Shown in pieces: positions 62,382 to 64,000 of a stretch of DNA of 64,000 bases. The notes beneath the pieces were generated by a model, which was not told the origin of the DNA, did not search any database, and was given only the letters and a program-made list of their open reading frames with translations. Position 1 is the first letter of the stretch. Every line of letters begins with the position of its first letter. Made by a program: the position numbers and the translations under genes. Source of the stretch: Hyphomicrobium sp. NDB2Meth4 (GTDB lineage: Bacteria > Pseudomonadota > Alphaproteobacteria > Rhizobiales > Hyphomicrobiaceae); contig NZ_FPEJ01000009.1 in the NCBI RefSeq assembly GCF_900117445.1, positions 186,001 through 250,000 on the forward strand, read 5' to 3'.

Positions 62382-63209
62382 TCAGTTCACCGGGACTGCC
62401 GTTTCAGTTGTCTCGTCCGTCCACACCTTGAAGCCTTCGAGCTCATTTGGACCGAACGTCGTCGTCATGGCGACGTCCGCGGCGTCGCGGCCGCGCGCAA
62501 TCAAGACGCGGCCGATGCGCGGCACGTTGTTGCGCGGATCGAACGTATACCAATGGCCGCCGATGTAGGCCTCGAACCAGGCAGCGAAATCGCCGGGCGG
62601 GTACGGCGGCGGCGTACCAACGTCGCCGAGGTATCCGGTGCAATAACGCGCCGGGATATTCAAGGCGCGGCAGAAGGCGACAGCAAGGTGTGCGTAGTCG
62701 CGGCAAACGCCACGCTTTTCAGCGTAAGCTTCGGAAGCCGTCCGCGTAACACGCGCATGTGCGTAGCCAAACTCGATGTGGCGATGGACGAAATCGCATA
62801 TCGCCTGTACGCGGCCCCAGCCGGGCTTGGCATGGCCAAACAGCTTCCAGGCAAGATCTAGGAGCTGGTCGCTATCGCAGAACCGACTGGCAAGGAGAAA
62901 GACCAGCGCCTCTTCAGGAAGGTCCTCGACGGGAATTTGCGCAGCGTCGGGGACGACCGCATCGGGCGTCCCCGTGTCCGTGATCACGGCGCTGGTCGAG
63001 ATGACCACCTTGCCCTTCGGCGCCACGATCCTGCAGCACCAGTTGCCGAACCCGTCGCGATAGCCGGAGATAGGCACCGCGGGGCTGACCACAATATGGT
63101 CAGGTGCCTCGAGCCCGGCAACGCGCGTGTAGTGAATGTTGAGCATTAATATGGCGGGTGTCGGTTGAGGGAATGCGTATCGCAGCTCGTAGCCGACACG
63201 GAGTTTCAT
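62382..63209 (-). CDS. Transglutaminase-like protein
   Basis: The 275-residue protein has an N-terminal beta domain (LRVGYELRYAFPQPTPAILML) and a transglutaminase-like core: GRVQAICDFVHRHIEFGYAH, nucleophile in KRGVCRDYAHLAVAFCRAL, and YIGGHWYTFDPRNNVPRIGRVLIARGRDAADVA. The catalytic His position in the common DFHAWFE reads DFAAWFE here, so activity is uncertain; the Ala form is seen in alphaproteobacterial relatives. It is probably a cytoplasmic or periplasmic peptidase-like protein. It is convergent with rsgA, ending 23 bases away. Confidence 0.88.
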   Translation of the reverse strand: MKLRVGYELRYAFPQPTPAILMLNIHYTRVAGLEAPDHIVVSPAVPISGYRDGFGNWCCRIVAPKGKVVISTSAVITDTGTPDAVVPDAAQIPVEDLPEEALVFLLASRFCDSDQLLDLAWKLFGHAKPGWGRVQAICDFVHRHIEFGYAHARVTRTASEAYAEKRGVCRDYAHLAVAFCRALNIPARYCTGYLGDVGTPPPYPPGDFAAWFEAYIGGHWYTFDPRNNVPRIGRVLIARGRDAADVAMTTTFGPNELEGFKVWTDETTETAVPVN

Positions 63210-63739
63210 CTAGCCATCCTGTTCTGCCGATCCAAAAGATCACCCCTGCGGCGACCCATGCGGCGGGAAGCCTAGAGCTCTGCAAGCGCCGAGTGCAGGC
63301 AGCATAACTGCACGTACGCGGGAAGCTTGATCCGAGGTGAACTCGCTCGCGCCCCGACCGCTGCCGAAGAGCTGTAGTCATCATAGCCTTTGCCCAGGAC
63401 ATTAGCGAGCGTCTGGCTCGAAACCGCCCGTGTCAGCACGTGGCGCGCGATGTCCGGTTCTGGTCCGTGTCCGCCGATCACTTTACGACCACTCATGAAG
63501 GTAGAGCCGACCGCTGGACCGGCTCGATCGTCCGCTCGGAGCGCCTGCCCGACTTCCGGAAACTCGGCAGAGCGATCGTCGCGATGAGCACCCCACTTGG
63601 CGGCTTCGCCGAGAAAGCGGAAGTCGGGCTCGAAGTCGGAATCCCGATCAAACTGGGCATTTGTCTCTGTCCGCTCCGCCTACACTAGCGACGATCCGCG
63701 AGCGCACTGTTCAAGACGGCGGAACATCTAACTGACTTT
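63210..63739. other. Degraded non-coding stretch
   Basis: Short overlapping frames on both strands have no start signals and none is recognisable. The region lies between the transglutaminase gene and two gene fragments, and looks like decayed sequence. Confidence 0.4.
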
Positions 63740-63832
63740 TTACTTCTTGATTTGGAAGCGGATGGGGAGGGAGAAGGCGAACTCGAGATTGGCGAGGTCG
63801 GAGGGTGGGCGCGGGAACGGGCTTGCACGCGA
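63740..63832 (-). pseudogene. C-terminal remnant of a TonB-like protein
   Basis: The minus-strand frame ends in RASPFPRPPSDLANLEFAFSLPIRF followed by QIKK and TAA at 63740. The order ASPFP-x-PP, a short loop, then a closing beta strand with PIRF is that of TonB/TolA C-terminal domains. Similarity stops near 63830, where the opposite strand begins to match a winged-helix regulator, so only about 30 residues of the TonB domain remain. Confidence 0.45.
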
Positions 63833-64000
63833 CAGCGGAGAAGACCAGATCCTGCTGCGCACCGTCCCGTGCAAAGGCTTCCGCTTCGTCGGCGAGGTCA
63901 GTGAGGTTCGCGAGGCTTCATTATCCGAGGCGTCGCCGGCCGAAGCGTCCGCGGCCGCGCTCGACGCAGATAAACCGTCCATCGCGGTTATGCCGTTTCA
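63762..64000 (+). pseudogene. 5'-truncated winged-helix regulator, runs off the window
   Basis: From about 63828 the plus strand reads RDSGEDQILLRTVPCKGFRFVGEV, the end of an OmpR/CadC-type winged helix, then a Ser/Ala/Glu-rich linker and DKPSIAVMPF, which opens the sensory TPR/adenylate-cyclase-like part of CadC-type regulators. The first 80 or so residues of the DNA-binding domain are missing; the frame is open from 63732, with an ATG at 63762, but the extra residues belong to the TonB-like remnant read backwards. The 3' end is outside the window. Confidence 0.6.

Overview
The window reads as a GC-rich alphaproteobacterial chromosome segment, most likely order Hyphomicrobiales (Hyphomicrobium-like). 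The lineage call rests on family content: an RcdA (DUF1465) protein, DUF1192 and DUF1488 proteins, an HWE histidine kinase, a GcrA-type domain, tandem TorF-type porins, zinc-less L31, and a perfect CIRCE operator in front of groES-groEL. This is inferred from protein families; no 16S rRNA or phylogeny is available here. No CRISPR array, phage, IS element or rRNA operon was seen.

Layout. 1-5 kb: small hypotheticals and three tandem TorF-family porins, each with its own hairpin terminator. 5-13 kb: a pteridine-reductase-like SDR, two paralogous periplasmic glucosaminidases sharing a C-terminal module, a GT21-like glycosyltransferase, a quinone oxidoreductase and DUF1192. 13-14.2 kb: a candidate small RNA, rcdA and rpmE. 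14.4-24 kb: envelope and housekeeping genes (an MsbA-like ABC exporter, a coiled-coil membrane protein, a MotA/ExbB plus MotB/OmpA pair, suhB, a Sel1 protein coupled to a ThiE-like protein, and a very disordered OmpA protein with an internal tandem duplication). 24-28 kb: HdeD, an HbpS/GlcG protein, class I aldolase, a CHRD protein and a metallothionein-like protein.

28-42.3 kb is a sugar and cell-surface glycan region: an lpsL-tdh-kbl-CYTH-like operon, a GmhA-like isomerase, a CysC fused to a decayed CysN, a WecA/MraY-like initiating transferase, a NeuD/PglD-type acetyltransferase, two GT4 glycosyltransferases, and manC. It also holds a chimeric gene whose first two thirds are GDP-mannose 4,6-dehydratase and whose end is the C-terminal part of a Wzt-type ABC ATPase. 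tRNA-Gln and tRNA-Pro genes lie at 36.0 and 44.1 kb, on either side of most of the glycan genes.

44.7-59 kb looks accessory: an ice-binding-like (DUF3494) domain on an autotransporter barrel, an HWE kinase with its response regulator, a GntR regulator, a frameshifted Crp/Fnr gene, an intact Crp/Fnr gene, two copies of a small unknown paralogue beside those Crp/Fnr genes, several small ORFs with good ribosome binding sites, a wecB-hlyD pair, and a GcrA-like protein that keeps only the C-terminal domain. 59-63 kb returns to core genes (groEL-groES with CIRCE, rsgA, a transglutaminase-like protein). The last 0.8 kb is degraded: the tail of a TonB-like gene abuts a 5'-truncated winged-helix regulator that runs off the end.

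The most striking observations are the gmd::wzt chimera, the DUF3494 autotransporter, the structured sRNA candidate at 13.1 kb, the P-loop-less CysN fused to a P-loop-bearing CysC, and the Crp/Fnr-associated small paralogue family.
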